From assembly GCA_937907245.1 (NCBI GenBank), contig CALCUM010000003.1, forward strand, positions 186,001-250,000: a stretch of DNA of 64,000 nucleotides, read 5' to 3'. The position numbers were made by a program, and so were the translations under genes. The notes beneath the pieces are model-generated. The model was given only the letters and a program-made list of their open reading frames with translations, ran no database searches and was not told the DNA's origin. This document shows positions 1-8,730 of this stretch, piece by piece. This DNA comes from an uncultured Rhodobiaceae bacterium (GTDB lineage: Bacteria; Pseudomonadota; Alphaproteobacteria; RS24). The first letter of the stretch is position 1, and each line of letters starts with the position of its first letter.

Positions 1-2
1 AA

Positions 3-155
3 GCCCGCTTTGAGGCCGTGCTGGAGGGCATTGGCCCAGACGCCTTTGCCCAATGGAAAAAAACCATGCGGCTGATGATAAATCGCCAAGATCGCGAAAA
101 TGTTGATAATCTGATTACCAGTTCACGCGCCGCGCGCGACACCCATAAGGAGTAA
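3..155 (+). CDS. C-terminal fragment of a regulator, possibly MarR family (5' end outside window)
   Basis: An open frame enters from the left edge and ends at TAA 153-155, giving 50 residues that begin ARFEAVLEGIGP and end ARDTHKE. The fragment is helical and charged, as the C-terminal dimerisation helices of MarR-type regulators are, but it has no diagnostic motif. A MarR-like gene (PetP type) ahead of an OmpR-type regulator is a known arrangement in alphaproteobacteria, and that context is the main reason for the suggestion. The next gene starts 10 bases downstream and its ribosome site (AAGGAG at 147-152) lies inside this gene, so the two are probably co-transcribed. Any other short helical C-terminus would fit equally well. 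Confidence 0.5.
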   Translation, partial: ARFEAVLEGIGPDAFAQWKKTMRLMINRQDRENVDNLITSSRAARDTHKE

Positions 156-165
156 GCCAGCCCCC

Positions 166-864
166 ATGAGCCAACCGGACGAAACCACACCGCATATTCT
201 CATCGTCGATGACGACACACGAATCCGCGAATTGCTGCAGAAATATTTGGCAGACAACGGCTATCGCACATCTAGCGCTAGCGATGCCAAAGAGGCGCAA
301 ACCAAAATGGATGCGCTGACCTATGACCTGTTGGTTTTGGACATCATGATGCCTGGCATTACCGGACTGGAGTTCACCAAGGTTTTACGCGAGGCCGAAA
401 ACGCCATCCCGATTTTACTGCTTACCGCCTTGGCCGAAACCGAACAACGCATCGAGGGGCTGACCTCGGGCGCCGATGATTATTTGCCCAAACCTTTTGA
501 CCCGAAAGAACTTTTGCTTCGTGTACAGAATATTTTGCGCCGCAGCGGAGCCGAGGAAAACACCATCGCGCCGCCGGAAGAAGTGCGTTTTGGCGAGTAT
601 CTTTTCCGCTATGAACGCGGCGAGCTAACCCGCGATGGCACGCGAATTACCCTAACAACCCGCGAAATAGAAGTCTTGCGCTGCCTCACCCAATCGCCCG
701 GCAGCATTGTAACCCGCATTGAATTGGCCGATGGAGAAGACATCTCCGAGCGCGCCATTGATGTGCAGATCAACCGCTTGCGCCGAAAAATTGAAACCGA
801 TCCCCGCGACCCGCTATATCTGCAAACCGTTCGTGGCTCTGGCTATGTTTTGAGAACGGATTAG
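166..864 (+). CDS. OmpR/PetR-type response regulator
   Basis: A 232-residue two-component response regulator. The receiver domain covers about residues 9-127: acidic pocket D15-D17 in ILIVDDD, phospho-acceptor D59 in VLDIMMPG, T87, and K109 in YLPKPFD. A winged-helix DNA-binding domain (about 140-230) contains the usual TTREIEVLRCL and QTVRGSGYVLR segments of the OmpR/PhoB class. The start follows AAGGAG by 13 bases. The sensor kinase gene begins 4 bases after this stop, so the two form a cognate pair. In Rhodobacter a similar regulator (PetR) lies near the cytochrome bc1 genes; here petABC is 10 kb away, so I do not assign that role. The target genes are unknown. Confidence 0.95.
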   Translation: MSQPDETTPHILIVDDDTRIRELLQKYLADNGYRTSSASDAKEAQTKMDALTYDLLVLDIMMPGITGLEFTKVLREAENAIPILLLTALAETEQRIEGLTSGADDYLPKPFDPKELLLRVQNILRRSGAEENTIAPPEEVRFGEYLFRYERGELTRDGTRITLTTREIEVLRCLTQSPGSIVTRIELADGEDISERAIDVQINRLRRKIETDPRDPLYLQTVRGSGYVLRTD

Positions 865-868
865 GCGG

Positions 869-2218
869 ATGCGGTTTTTATTCTCTTTTTCTCTTAGTGC
901 GTTTTTAAAAACCTATATGCCGACCGGGCTTTTCCCGCGGTCGCTTTTAATTATCGTGATGCCCGTTGTGGTAACCCAAATTGTGGTGGCTTTTGTGTTT
1001 ATGGAGCGCCATTGGTCTACCGTGACACAGCGCCTATCGCGCGCCGTTGTATCCGATATCACCATGCTGACAGATTTGCGGATGCGAGAGCTGGGCGGAG
1101 ATGGCGAATTATTAAGCCAGCTCGCCGGCGATGCTTTTGCCATGTCCGTCGCCTTTTTGCCTGGCGAGTCTTTACCCCAAGACAAAGAAGTGCCCATTGT
1201 GGCCCTGCTGCACCAGTCTTTGTCGCGCGAGTTGAGCCAACAAGTCGGCCGACCGTTTTGGGTGGACACAGAGACTTATGAAAACTACGTGGACATTCGC
1301 GTTCTGCTGCCCGGCGAAGTGATGCGCGTGCTGGCGCAACGAAAACGTGTTTACGCCACCAACTCGCATATTTTTATGATTTGGATGATTGGCACCTCGG
1401 TGATTTTGCTCGTGGTCTCGGGCGTATTTTTACGCAATCAAATTCGCCCCATTCAGCGCCTCGCCGAAGCCGCACAGGAATTTGGGAAAGGTCGTGATAC
1501 GCCGAACTTTCGCCCGGCTGGGGCCGCAGAGGTGCGCAGTGCCGCCGCTAGCTTCATTGAAATGCGTGACCGCATTCAGCGCCAAATCGAGCAGCGCACG
1601 ACTATGCTAGCCGGCGTGAGCCATGATTTGCGCACGCCGCTGACGCGGCTGAAATTGCAATTGGCTATGCTGCCTCAAGGCAATGAGATTGAAGAACTGA
1701 ACACCGATATTTCTGAAATGGAAGATATGCTGGATGACTATCTAGCGTTTGCGCGCGGCTATCAGGGCGAGCGGGCGTCGATGGCTAATCTTGCGCCTTT
1801 CATGACGCAAATTCACCATGACGCGGAGCGCCGCTGGCCCGATGTGCAAGTGCGCCTCACCGATACGCTGGAGATGGAGGTGGCGATGAAGCAAAATGCC
1901 TTGCGCCGCTGTGTCACCAATTTGGTCAATAATGCCTGCAATCATGCCGCCCTTGTGCATGTTTCGGCACAGCTGAATAGCAATCATAAAATGGTGCATA
2001 TCACCGTCGATGATAATGGCACGGGCATCCCCGAAGATAAATTAGAGGAAGTGTTCCGCCCATTCTTCCGCCTCGATGATGCGCGCAATGCGCAAATGGG
2101 GGGCACAGGTTTGGGCTTGGCTATCGCGCGCGACGTGGCGCGCGGCCATGGCGGTGATATTGTGCTGTCGAAAAGCGCCTTGGGCGGCTTGCGAGCCACT
2201 GTTTCGCTTCCCGTTTAA
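869..2218 (+). CDS. EnvZ-type sensor histidine kinase
   Basis: A 449-residue inner-membrane histidine kinase and partner of the regulator just upstream. Two membrane segments (about 24-46 and 167-188) enclose a periplasmic domain of about 120 residues. A HAMP domain follows (about 189-240), then a dimerisation domain with phospho-accepting H252 in AGVSHDLRTPLTRLK. The C-terminal ATPase domain shows N, G1 and G2 boxes (LVNNACNHA, DDNGTGIP, GGTGLGLAIARDV). The layout matches EnvZ/RstB-type kinases. The periplasmic part has no recognised ligand fold, so the signal is unknown. The gene overlaps the convergent proC by 4 bases. Confidence 0.95.
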   Translation: MRFLFSFSLSAFLKTYMPTGLFPRSLLIIVMPVVVTQIVVAFVFMERHWSTVTQRLSRAVVSDITMLTDLRMRELGGDGELLSQLAGDAFAMSVAFLPGESLPQDKEVPIVALLHQSLSRELSQQVGRPFWVDTETYENYVDIRVLLPGEVMRVLAQRKRVYATNSHIFMIWMIGTSVILLVVSGVFLRNQIRPIQRLAEAAQEFGKGRDTPNFRPAGAAEVRSAAASFIEMRDRIQRQIEQRTTMLAGVSHDLRTPLTRLKLQLAMLPQGNEIEELNTDISEMEDMLDDYLAFARGYQGERASMANLAPFMTQIHHDAERRWPDVQVRLTDTLEMEVAMKQNALRRCVTNLVNNACNHAALVHVSAQLNSNHKMVHITVDDNGTGIPEDKLEEVFRPFFRLDDARNAQMGGTGLGLAIARDVARGHGGDIVLSKSALGGLRATVSLPV

Positions 2219-3066
2219 TCTTTTTTTGTATCGGTTCCGATTTGCGCCAGCGCGACAGCTCGCTCTTGCGCGGCTTTCGTGGCCCGCTGCATGAGCTGGC
2301 CGAGGCCATCGTTTTTCGCCATTAAAATTTCCAGAGCCGCCTGCGTGGTGCCGCCCGGCGAAGTTACGTTTTGGCGCAGCTCGGCACTCGGCGTATCCAT
2401 TTGTTCCACCATAGCTGCCGCGCCAATAAGGGTTTGCTCGGCCAATTGACGCGCCATATTTTGGGGAAGCCCAAGCTGCTCGCCGGCGGCTGCCAGGGCC
2501 TCGGCCATATGAAAAATATACGCAGGCCCCGAACCGGAAATGGCGGTTACCGTATCGATGGCAGCTTCGGTATCTAGCCAGACGGTTTGCCCTACCGCTT
2601 GCAATAAAGCTTCGGTGGCGCCGCGTTGTTCTGGCGTCGTGTTGGCATCTGCATAAAGCCCCGTCATGCCCTTGCCGATGGAGGCGGGCGTATTGGGCAT
2701 CGTGCGAATACAGGCAAGCTTGTCGCCCAACATATCGCTCAGCGTGGCCAATGGCACGCCGGCCATAAGCGAGATAACCAGAGATTTGTCAGGCAAAGAA
2801 AGCTTGGGCAAAACCGCTTCAATGAATTGTGGCTTAATGGCTAAAATAGTGATGTTTGGCGCATGGGCAGCGAGGCTTTTAGCGTCTGGATTTAGCGTAA
2901 CACCGCTGTTTTTTAACGCCTCGCTGGGCTTGGGATCTTGGACGAAAAATTGGCTCGGCTCGAGGCCCGCCGCAAGCCAGCCCTCGAGCAAGGCCATGCC
3001 CATTTTACCACCGCCCACAAGAAACAGGCTTTGGCCAGCTAGCAGCGTTTGCAGATGACTACGCAT
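2215..3066 (-). CDS. proC: Pyrroline-5-carboxylate reductase
   Basis: Catalyses the NAD(P)H-dependent reduction of 1-pyrroline-5-carboxylate to proline, the last step of proline synthesis, in the cytoplasm. The 283 residues show the N-terminal dinucleotide site (LFLVGGGKMGMALLEGW), the family segment RTMPNTPASIGKGMTGL, and the substrate-site region TAISGSGPAYIFHMAEAL followed by TSPGGTTQAAL. Length is normal for the family (about 270-280). The start overlaps the stop of the upstream YbjN-like gene by 8 bases, implying translational coupling. The pairing of these two genes recurs in alphaproteobacteria. Confidence 0.97.
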   Translation of the reverse strand: MRSHLQTLLAGQSLFLVGGGKMGMALLEGWLAAGLEPSQFFVQDPKPSEALKNSGVTLNPDAKSLAAHAPNITILAIKPQFIEAVLPKLSLPDKSLVISLMAGVPLATLSDMLGDKLACIRTMPNTPASIGKGMTGLYADANTTPEQRGATEALLQAVGQTVWLDTEAAIDTVTAISGSGPAYIFHMAEALAAAGEQLGLPQNMARQLAEQTLIGAAAMVEQMDTPSAELRQNVTSPGGTTQAALEILMAKNDGLGQLMQRATKAAQERAVALAQIGTDTKKD

Positions 3067-3553
3067 CGCCCCGTGTCTCGAACAGGCTGCTTTGCAGCGC
3101 TTCTTGTGGCGAATGACCCGCCCAGATTAAGAATTGAAACGCGGGGAAAAACCGTTCGCAGGTTTCTAACGCATGATTGATAAGTTCTTGGCACTGGCCT
3201 TCCGACAAACCGCCGCTAACAAACATAGTGCTGCGGAACAAGATGGCGCCATCGCCGGACCAAATGTCGAAATGGCCGAGCCATAATTGCTCATTGATGA
3301 GCGCCAATAGCTCATGCACGTCTGCGCGTTTAGCCTTTGGGGCGCGCGTGTCGAGAACACTGGCGACATGCAGGCCACCGAGGTCTGGGCGCCAACTAAT
3401 AGCCAAATGATAATCGCTATGGACGCCAGAAATGCAAACATTCACATCATCTTGCGTGCCGCGTTCGCAAGGCCATTCATGCGCGCAAGCCAGCCCCTCA
3501 ATCAAATCGATTGGATGCTCAATGTCGATATTATGGGCAATTGCGGAGCTCAT
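3059..3553 (-). CDS. YbjN domain-containing protein
   Basis: A 164-residue protein of the YbjN family (a type III secretion chaperone-like fold). It opens with a conserved IEHPIDLIEGLACAHEW stretch and contains the repeated beta-strand pattern of the fold (YHLAISWRPDLGGLHVASVLDT). The C-terminus has WAGHSPQEAL, typical of the alphaproteobacterial version. Members are small cytoplasmic proteins often linked to stress or motility phenotypes, but no biochemical activity is established. A GAGG ribosome site lies 8 bases before ATG 3553. It overlaps and probably drives translation of proC. Confidence 0.85.
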   Translation of the reverse strand: MSSAIAHNIDIEHPIDLIEGLACAHEWPCERGTQDDVNVCISGVHSDYHLAISWRPDLGGLHVASVLDTRAPKAKRADVHELLALINEQLWLGHFDIWSGDGAILFRSTMFVSGGLSEGQCQELINHALETCERFFPAFQFLIWAGHSPQEALQSSLFETRGDA

Positions 3554-3728
3554 TCAGGCGACCTCGTTAAGTAATGACTACATATAGGGGGTAGGTGTCC
3601 CCTCAACCACTACTGAGATTGTCTGATTCACTGAGTCGATAAAAGCGATAAACAGGGAAGCTGAATTTAATCCACGACCTTTGTGAAAACCGCGCAAGAC
3701 CGGCATGAAGATCGCTGATTCTTTGTCT

Positions 3729-4004
3729 TTATTTGGCTTTTTTAGTCTTTTGAAGCGCCTCTAAATCGGCACGAAGCTGATTTATTTGCTCGCCGAGCTG
3801 GCTGTTTTCTTCGCGCGCAGCCACCGCCATTTCGCGAACCGCCTCGAATTCTTCGCGCGATACCAAGCCGTGTTCAGCCAGCATTGCATCCACGCGTCCG
3901 CGCACGGCCTGCTCTATTTCTTCGCGTGCGCCTTGTGCCGCAATACCGAGTCCAGAGACCATGCCACCCAAATCATCGATAATTTTTCTTTTCATATCAC
4001 TCAT
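3729..4004 (-). CDS. ubiK: Ubiquinone biosynthesis accessory factor UbiK (BMFP family)
   Basis: A 91-residue protein starting MSDMKRKIIDDLGGMVSG. It has the two parts typical of UbiK: an amphipathic N-terminal helix and a C-terminal coiled coil (about 45-85, EEFEAVREMAVAAREENSQL then INQLRADLEALQ). In enterobacteria UbiK assists the aerobic ubiquinone-synthesis complex, and that role is transferred here from the family. An in-frame upstream ATG at 4040 would add 12 residues (QYSTRSS...) that do not look like the family and would approach the lgt start on the other strand, so ATG 4004 is preferred. An ATG three codons further in is also possible. The gene is divergent from lgt across about 72 bases. 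Confidence 0.82.
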   Translation of the reverse strand: MSDMKRKIIDDLGGMVSGLGIAAQGAREEIEQAVRGRVDAMLAEHGLVSREEFEAVREMAVAAREENSQLGEQINQLRADLEALQKTKKAK

Positions 4005-4076
4005 AAGCAGCAAGATTGATGAGCGCGTGCTATATTGCAAGCATATTTTGCGACTTTTTTAGAGACGGATTGCCTC

Positions 4077-4904
4077 ATGCCTTTTCCCAACATTGATCCG
4101 GTGATTTTTGAACTTGGTCCCCTCGCGATACGTTGGTATTCGCTGGCCTATATTATTGGCCTAGTGGCGGGCTGGAAATATATTGTTCGTCTTACCCGCA
4201 ACCCGGCTTTATGGGGTAAGGGAGCGCTACCCAACGGGCTGGCTACACCCGCGACCGAAGACGACATCGACGACATGCTGCTTTGGATAACTTTGGGCGT
4301 CATCTTGGGCGGGCGGCTTGGCTATGTGCTGTTTTATAACACCAGCTATTATCTCGCCAATCCGGGCGATGCACTGGCTGTCTGGCAAGGCGGCATGTCG
4401 TTTCATGGCGGCGCCTTGGGGGTGATTATTTGTGTCATTCTATTTGCCCGAAAGCGCGCCATTCCGCTGTTGGCACTGGGCGATATGGTGGCCATTACCG
4501 CGCCTTTAGGACTTTTGTTCGGACGCCTCGCCAATTTCATCAATAGCGAATTATGGGGCCGGGTTACCGATGTGCCTTGGGCAGTTATATTTCCAAATGG
4601 CGGGCCCTTGCCGCGCCACCCAAGCCAACTTTATGAGGCCGCCCTCGAAGGGGTTTTGTTGCTGATCGTGCTGAATGTTTTGGCTTGGAAATTTAAAGCC
4701 CTGTCGAAGCCTGGGCTTCTTACGGGACTATTCCTTATCGGCTATGGGGTCTCGCGCGCTTTTGTCGAATTGTTTCGCGAGCCCGACGCGCACCTTGGAT
4801 TTTTATTCGACGCCATTACCATGGGGCAGGTTTTATCGCTGCCGATGATTGGCGCCGGTTTTGGCTTTGTCTATTGGGCTCTGGTAAAAGCCAACGCCAA
4901 GTAA
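4077..4904 (+). CDS. lgt: Prolipoprotein diacylglyceryl transferase
   Basis: Transfers diacylglycerol from phosphatidylglycerol to the lipobox cysteine of prolipoproteins in the inner membrane. The 275 residues have about seven hydrophobic segments. They also show the family signatures GGRLGYVLFYN, MSFHGGALGV, the Lgt box GRLANFINSELWGR, and RHPSQLYEA. A longer frame begins at 4035, but the family N-terminus is PFPNIDPVIFELGPLAIRWY, so ATG 4077 is chosen. The next gene starts at the base after the stop. This enzyme would process the three small lipoproteins encoded at 44.4-46.0 kb. Confidence 0.97.
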   Translation: MPFPNIDPVIFELGPLAIRWYSLAYIIGLVAGWKYIVRLTRNPALWGKGALPNGLATPATEDDIDDMLLWITLGVILGGRLGYVLFYNTSYYLANPGDALAVWQGGMSFHGGALGVIICVILFARKRAIPLLALGDMVAITAPLGLLFGRLANFINSELWGRVTDVPWAVIFPNGGPLPRHPSQLYEAALEGVLLLIVLNVLAWKFKALSKPGLLTGLFLIGYGVSRAFVELFREPDAHLGFLFDAITMGQVLSLPMIGAGFGFVYWALVKANAK

Positions 4905-6026
4905 ATGAGTGCCTTAAAAGACATTTTGTTAGAGGAGATTGCCGCCCATGGCCCCATGCCTTTGGACGCTTATATGGCGCGCGCTTTGGCTGACCCTGAG
5001 CATGGCTATTACATGCAACGCCGCCCCTTTGGCGCCCCCGATGCAGATGGCGGCGACTTTATTACCGCGCCCGAAGTTAGCCAAATGTTTGGTGAGCTAA
5101 TCGGCACTTGGCTAGCGGATTTATGGAACCGAATGGGGCGACCCGACCCGTTTGCTCTGGTCGAATTGGGCCCGGGACGCGGCACGCTGATGGCCGATGT
5201 TTTGCGCGTCGGGCACGTTTTGCCGGGCTTTCCCGAGAGCGCGCAAGTGCATTTCGTCGAGACCAGCCCCGCTTTGCGCCAAGCGCAAAAACAAGCCGTG
5301 GGCAAAGACGTAGACGCCCATTGGCACGACGATATGACCACCCTGCCCGCCATGCCTTGCTTGCTGGTGGCCAATGAATTTTTTGACGCGCTGCCTATTC
5401 GCCAAACCCGAAAAACCGCTACAGGCTGGCAAGAAATATGCGTCGGTGCCCAAAACAATAGGCTGGTGTTCGTGCCGCAAGATATCGCCGAGCCCGATTT
5501 TTCCGAGGCCGCCAAAGCCTGCCTGCCAGACACATTATTAGAGACAATAGAAGACCAAGCCATCGTCGAGACCTGCCCCCAAGGCGAAGCGGCCATGCGC
5601 CAACTTTGCGCGCATATCGCCCAGCATGGCGGCGCCGCTTTGGTGATCGATTATGGCCATGCCACCAAAGCCTGCGGCGATAGTTTTCAAGCACTCAAAG
5701 AACACCGCTTTGTCGACCCGCTGGAAGCCCCGGGCATGGCTGATATTACCGCACATGTGAATTTTCCTGTGCTGGCGCATTTGGCCGAAGCGGCTGATTT
5801 AGACGTAGCCCCCGTGGCCACGCAAGGCGCGTTTCTTGAGAGCTTGGGGCTAAATTTACGCGCCCAACAATTAATGCAATCTAGCCCCGGTCGCGAAACG
5901 CAAATCCAAAGCGAACGCGCCCGCCTTGCCGCTCCCGATGAAATGGGAACGCTGTTTAAAGTTTTGGGTGTCGCACATAAAGCCATGCCACCTTTGGCTG
6001 GGTTAAGCTTGAAGACGGATACATGA
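4905..6026 (+). CDS. SAM-dependent methyltransferase, MidA/NDUFAF7 family
   Basis: A 373-residue class I methyltransferase of the family that includes mitochondrial NDUFAF7 (MidA), which methylates an arginine of a complex I subunit during assembly. Visible marks are the N-terminal MPLDAYMARALADPEHGYYM, the SAM-binding loop VELGPGRGTLMADVLR, the family motif ANEFFDALPIRQ, and ALVIDYGH. The start codon directly abuts the lgt stop and the gene overlaps pgeF by 4 bases (ATGA), so the three genes are an operon. The complex I role in bacteria is inferred from the family. Confidence 0.88.
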   Translation: MSALKDILLEEIAAHGPMPLDAYMARALADPEHGYYMQRRPFGAPDADGGDFITAPEVSQMFGELIGTWLADLWNRMGRPDPFALVELGPGRGTLMADVLRVGHVLPGFPESAQVHFVETSPALRQAQKQAVGKDVDAHWHDDMTTLPAMPCLLVANEFFDALPIRQTRKTATGWQEICVGAQNNRLVFVPQDIAEPDFSEAAKACLPDTLLETIEDQAIVETCPQGEAAMRQLCAHIAQHGGAALVIDYGHATKACGDSFQALKEHRFVDPLEAPGMADITAHVNFPVLAHLAEAADLDVAPVATQGAFLESLGLNLRAQQLMQSSPGRETQIQSERARLAAPDEMGTLFKVLGVAHKAMPPLAGLSLKTDT

Positions 6027-6790
6027 GCCAATTAAAATATCATCAAGCCAAGCTTTTGGCTGGCACCAATCATGGGTTTTTCACCCGCCTTGGCGGCGTT
6101 TCTAGCGGCCTTTATGACAGTTTAAACATTGGCCTCGGCTCACAAGATGAGCCTGCCCATGTGTTGGAAAACCGCGACCGCGTGCGCCTGGCTTTGGGCG
6201 CCGATGATTTGGTTACGGGGTATCAAAGCCATAGTATCGTGACTGAATTTATTGACGCACCGCAACAAGGCCTGCCCGCCGACGCGCTGGTGACGGCGAC
6301 GCCTGGCTTGGCGATTGGGGCTTTGGCGGCAGACTGCGCGCCTATTCTTTTGGCCGACGTGGAAGCGGGTGTTATTGGCGCGGCGCATAGCGGATGGCGT
6401 GGCGCCTTTGAGGGTATTGCGCAAACTGTGGTGCAGACGATGTGCCAACATGGGGGGCGTCGCGAACATATAAAGGCAGTGGTCGGCCCTTGCATTTCGC
6501 AAGCCGCCTATGAAGTGGGGCCCGAGTTTATCGCGCGCTTTGAAAGCCATTTTGCCGATGACCTCGACTTATTCATGGCCTCCCCCACGGGCAAAACAGG
6601 CCATCATATGTTCGATTTGCCAAGTTTTGTGACCCGCCAATTAATCCGGAGCGGTTTGAGCGACGCGAATGTTGGCCAAATGGGGCTTTGCACTTATCAA
6701 GAAACGGATGCGTTTTTCTCGTATCGACGCACCACCCATCGCGGCGAGCCCGATTATGGTCGTCAAATCTCGGCCATTTGCCTGCCCTAG
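6023..6790 (+). CDS. pgeF: Peptidoglycan editing factor PgeF (YfiH, multicopper-polyphenol-oxidase fold)
   Basis: A 255-residue protein of the YfiH/DUF152 family. Family members remove mis-incorporated amino acids from muropeptide precursors and also show purine nucleoside or laccase-like activity in vitro. The metal and active-site signatures are present: AADCAPILLAD, AHSGWRGAFEGI, VGPCISQAAYEVG, and a C-terminal CTYQETDAFFSYRR. Length is normal. Its start overlaps the upstream methyltransferase by 4 bases. The three-gene run lgt-MidA-pgeF is a recurring alphaproteobacterial cluster. Confidence 0.92.
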   Translation: MSQLKYHQAKLLAGTNHGFFTRLGGVSSGLYDSLNIGLGSQDEPAHVLENRDRVRLALGADDLVTGYQSHSIVTEFIDAPQQGLPADALVTATPGLAIGALAADCAPILLADVEAGVIGAAHSGWRGAFEGIAQTVVQTMCQHGGRREHIKAVVGPCISQAAYEVGPEFIARFESHFADDLDLFMASPTGKTGHHMFDLPSFVTRQLIRSGLSDANVGQMGLCTYQETDAFFSYRRTTHRGEPDYGRQISAICLP

Positions 6791-6852
6791 ACAATTTAGA
6801 GGCACAAACCTGTGCATAGACCGGCGCCGGAGCGCTTCAAAGGCAATAAGTT

Positions 6853-6873
6853 AGATTCGCAAATAGCGAATCT
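6853..6873. promoter_or_regulatory. Perfect hairpin between pgeF and prs
   Basis: Eight-base arms (AGATTCGC and GCGAATCT) flank a 5-base loop. The hairpin sits 62 bases after pgeF and 48 bases before prs. No T-run follows on either strand, so it is not a standard intrinsic terminator. It could be an operator or a 5'-leader hairpin of the prs transcript. Confidence 0.4.
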
Positions 6874-6921
6874 CACGCGGCTTTGTTATTCAAGGAGAGG
6901 ATAGATTTTGGAGATGGTCTC

Positions 6922-7857
6922 ATGAAAATTATAGCCGGTAACAGCAACATTCCCTTAGCCGAAGAAGTAAGTAAATATTTGGGCGTGCCCCTAGCCGAAG
7001 CCACCGTTCGCCGCTTTGCCGATAATGAAGTTTTTGTCGAGATTTTAGAGAATATGCGCGGCGAGGATGTGTTCATCGTGCAATCCACCTCTGCACCGGC
7101 CAATGACCATATGATGGAATTACTAATCATCATCGACGCCCTACGGCGCGCCTCTGCGCGACGCATTACCGCTGTTCTGCCGTATTTCGGCTATGCCCGC
7201 CAAGACCGTAAAATGGGGCCTCGCACCCCTATTTCAGCCAAATTGGTAGCCAATTTGATGGAAGCCTCTGGCGCCGACCGCGTGCTGACGCTCGATTTGC
7301 ACGCTGGCCAAATTCAAGGCTTCTTCGATATCCCAACCGATAATCTGTTCGCCGCTCCCGTATTTGTCGATGATATTAAAAGTCGCTTCAAAAAAGACCA
7401 GGAGCTGATGGTGGTTAGCCCTGATGTGGGCGGCGTGGTGCGCACGCGCGCACTGGGAAATCGCATTGGTGCTGATTTGGCAATTGTGGACAAACGCCGC
7501 GAACGCGCTGGCGAGAGCGAAGTGATGAATATTATTGGCGATGTATCGGGCCGCGCTTGTTTGCTGGTCGATGATATCGTCGACAGTGCGGGCACGCTTT
7601 GCAATGCCGCCACTGCGCTCATCAATGCTGGCGCCACCTCGGTTTCTGGCTATGTAACCCACGGCGTTTTGTCGGGCCAAGCGGTCGAGCGGGTAAATAA
7701 ATCGCAGCTCGAAAACCTGCTGATTACCGACACCATTCAGCCGACTGCCGAAATTCTTGCGTCGCCAAAATTCGACGTTATCAAAATCGCTCCCCTGATT
7801 GGCGAGGCCATGCGCCGCACATCCGATGAACACTCGGTTTCGAGCTTGTTTGACTAA
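6922..7857 (+). CDS. prs: Ribose-phosphate pyrophosphokinase
   Basis: Makes phosphoribosyl pyrophosphate from ribose 5-phosphate and ATP for nucleotide, histidine and tryptophan synthesis. The 311 residues match the family length. Motifs include the ATP site [11 protein letters not shown], the flexible [14 protein letters not shown], and the PRPP loop [16 protein letters not shown] 6922 is chosen over an in-frame ATG at 6883 because [13 protein letters not shown] is the canonical N-terminus and GGAG lies 8 bases ahead. It heads the order prs-rplY-pth-ychF. Confidence 0.97.
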   Translation: MKIIAGNSNIPLAEEVSKYLGVPLAEATVRRFADNEVFVEILENMRGEDVFIVQSTSAPANDHMMELLIIIDALRRASARRITAVLPYFGYARQDRKMGPRTPISAKLVANLMEASGADRVLTLDLHAGQIQGFFDIPTDNLFAAPVFVDDIKSRFKKDQELMVVSPDVGGVVRTRALGNRIGADLAIVDKRRERAGESEVMNIIGDVSGRACLLVDDIVDSAGTLCNAATALINAGATSVSGYVTHGVLSGQAVERVNKSQLENLLITDTIQPTAEILASPKFDVIKIAPLIGEAMRRTSDEHSVSSLFD

Positions 7858-8002
7858 ACCCAAGCCGAAGCATTTCTATTGAAACTTGCGGGTTTCACAG
7901 CTATAACCCGCCCACGATCCGGTTTTACACCCCTGGAGGAAACCCGGTCTGACCGGCATGGCATGGGCTATGTCGGGAAATATCGCAACAAAGGAGACAG
8001 AT

Positions 8003-8668
8003 ATGTCTGACATTATAGTTTTAGCCGCTGAACAGCGGGAACGGGCCGGTAAGGGGGTCGCTCGTGCATTACGTCGTGAGGGACTAGTGCCGGCCGTTAT
8101 TTATGGGGGAAAAGAAGCCCCCGAAGGTATCTCGGTGAACAGCCGTGAGATCACCAAAATCTTCAACACAGGGCGCTTGCTCAGCACGCTTATTGAGATT
8201 GAAGTAGATGGTAAAAAACAACGCGCCATTGCACGTGATGTGCAATTGCACCCCGTTCGCGATGATATTCTTCATGCTGATTTTCTGCGCCTTGGTAAAG
8301 ACGCGAAAATTGCGGTTGAAGTGAGCGTGAACTTCCTCAACGAAGAAACCTGTCCTGGTCTTAAAATGGGCGGCGTGTTGAACGTGGTTCGCTACACCAT
8401 TGAGCTGAATTGCCCGGCCGACAATATTCCAGAATCAATTGATCTGGATCTGGCCGACGCGCAAATGAATGACAGCATTCACATCTCTGAGATTAATCTG
8501 CCAGATGGCGTGGAGCCGGTGATTACCGATCGTGACTTCACCATTGTTACCATTGCAGCACCTGCTGCCTTGCGTAGTGAAGCCGAAGAAGCCGAAGATG
8601 CAGCCGAAGCCGAAGAAGCCGCAGCAGAAGCAGCAGAAGCGGAAGCACAAGAAGGCGGCGAAGAGTAA
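8003..8668 (+). CDS. rplY: Large ribosomal subunit protein bL25 (Ctc form)
   Basis: A 5S rRNA-binding protein of the 50S subunit. At 221 residues it is the long Ctc-type form: an N-terminal L25 domain (about 5-95, including LRREGLVPAVIYGG and AIARDVQLHPVRDDILHADFLR), a beta-rich second domain (about 100-190), and a very acidic Ala/Glu tail from about 190 to the end. ATG 8003 is preferred over 7958 because AAGGAG precedes it by 6 bases and SDIIVLAAEQRERAGKG is the conserved N-terminus. A 145-base gap separates it from prs. Confidence 0.95.
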   Translation: MSDIIVLAAEQRERAGKGVARALRREGLVPAVIYGGKEAPEGISVNSREITKIFNTGRLLSTLIEIEVDGKKQRAIARDVQLHPVRDDILHADFLRLGKDAKIAVEVSVNFLNEETCPGLKMGGVLNVVRYTIELNCPADNIPESIDLDLADAQMNDSIHISEINLPDGVEPVITDRDFTIVTIAAPAALRSEAEEAEDAAEAEEAAAEAAEAEAQEGGEE

Positions 8669-8730
8669 TCTTCCCGCCCCTCTCTTGTGGCAAACCTGAC
8701 AGAGATGAAAATCTCCGATAAGGTGACACG

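Noticed and set aside
166-2218. Assignment of the two-component pair as the petABC regulator PetR and its kinase
   Set aside because: The resemblance is in gene order only; petABC is 10 kb away and no target site is visible.
5009-5596. 195-codon minus-strand frame inside the MidA-type methyltransferase
   Set aside because: It lies wholly within a well-supported gene on the other strand and has the Ser/Ala-rich composition of a shadow frame.
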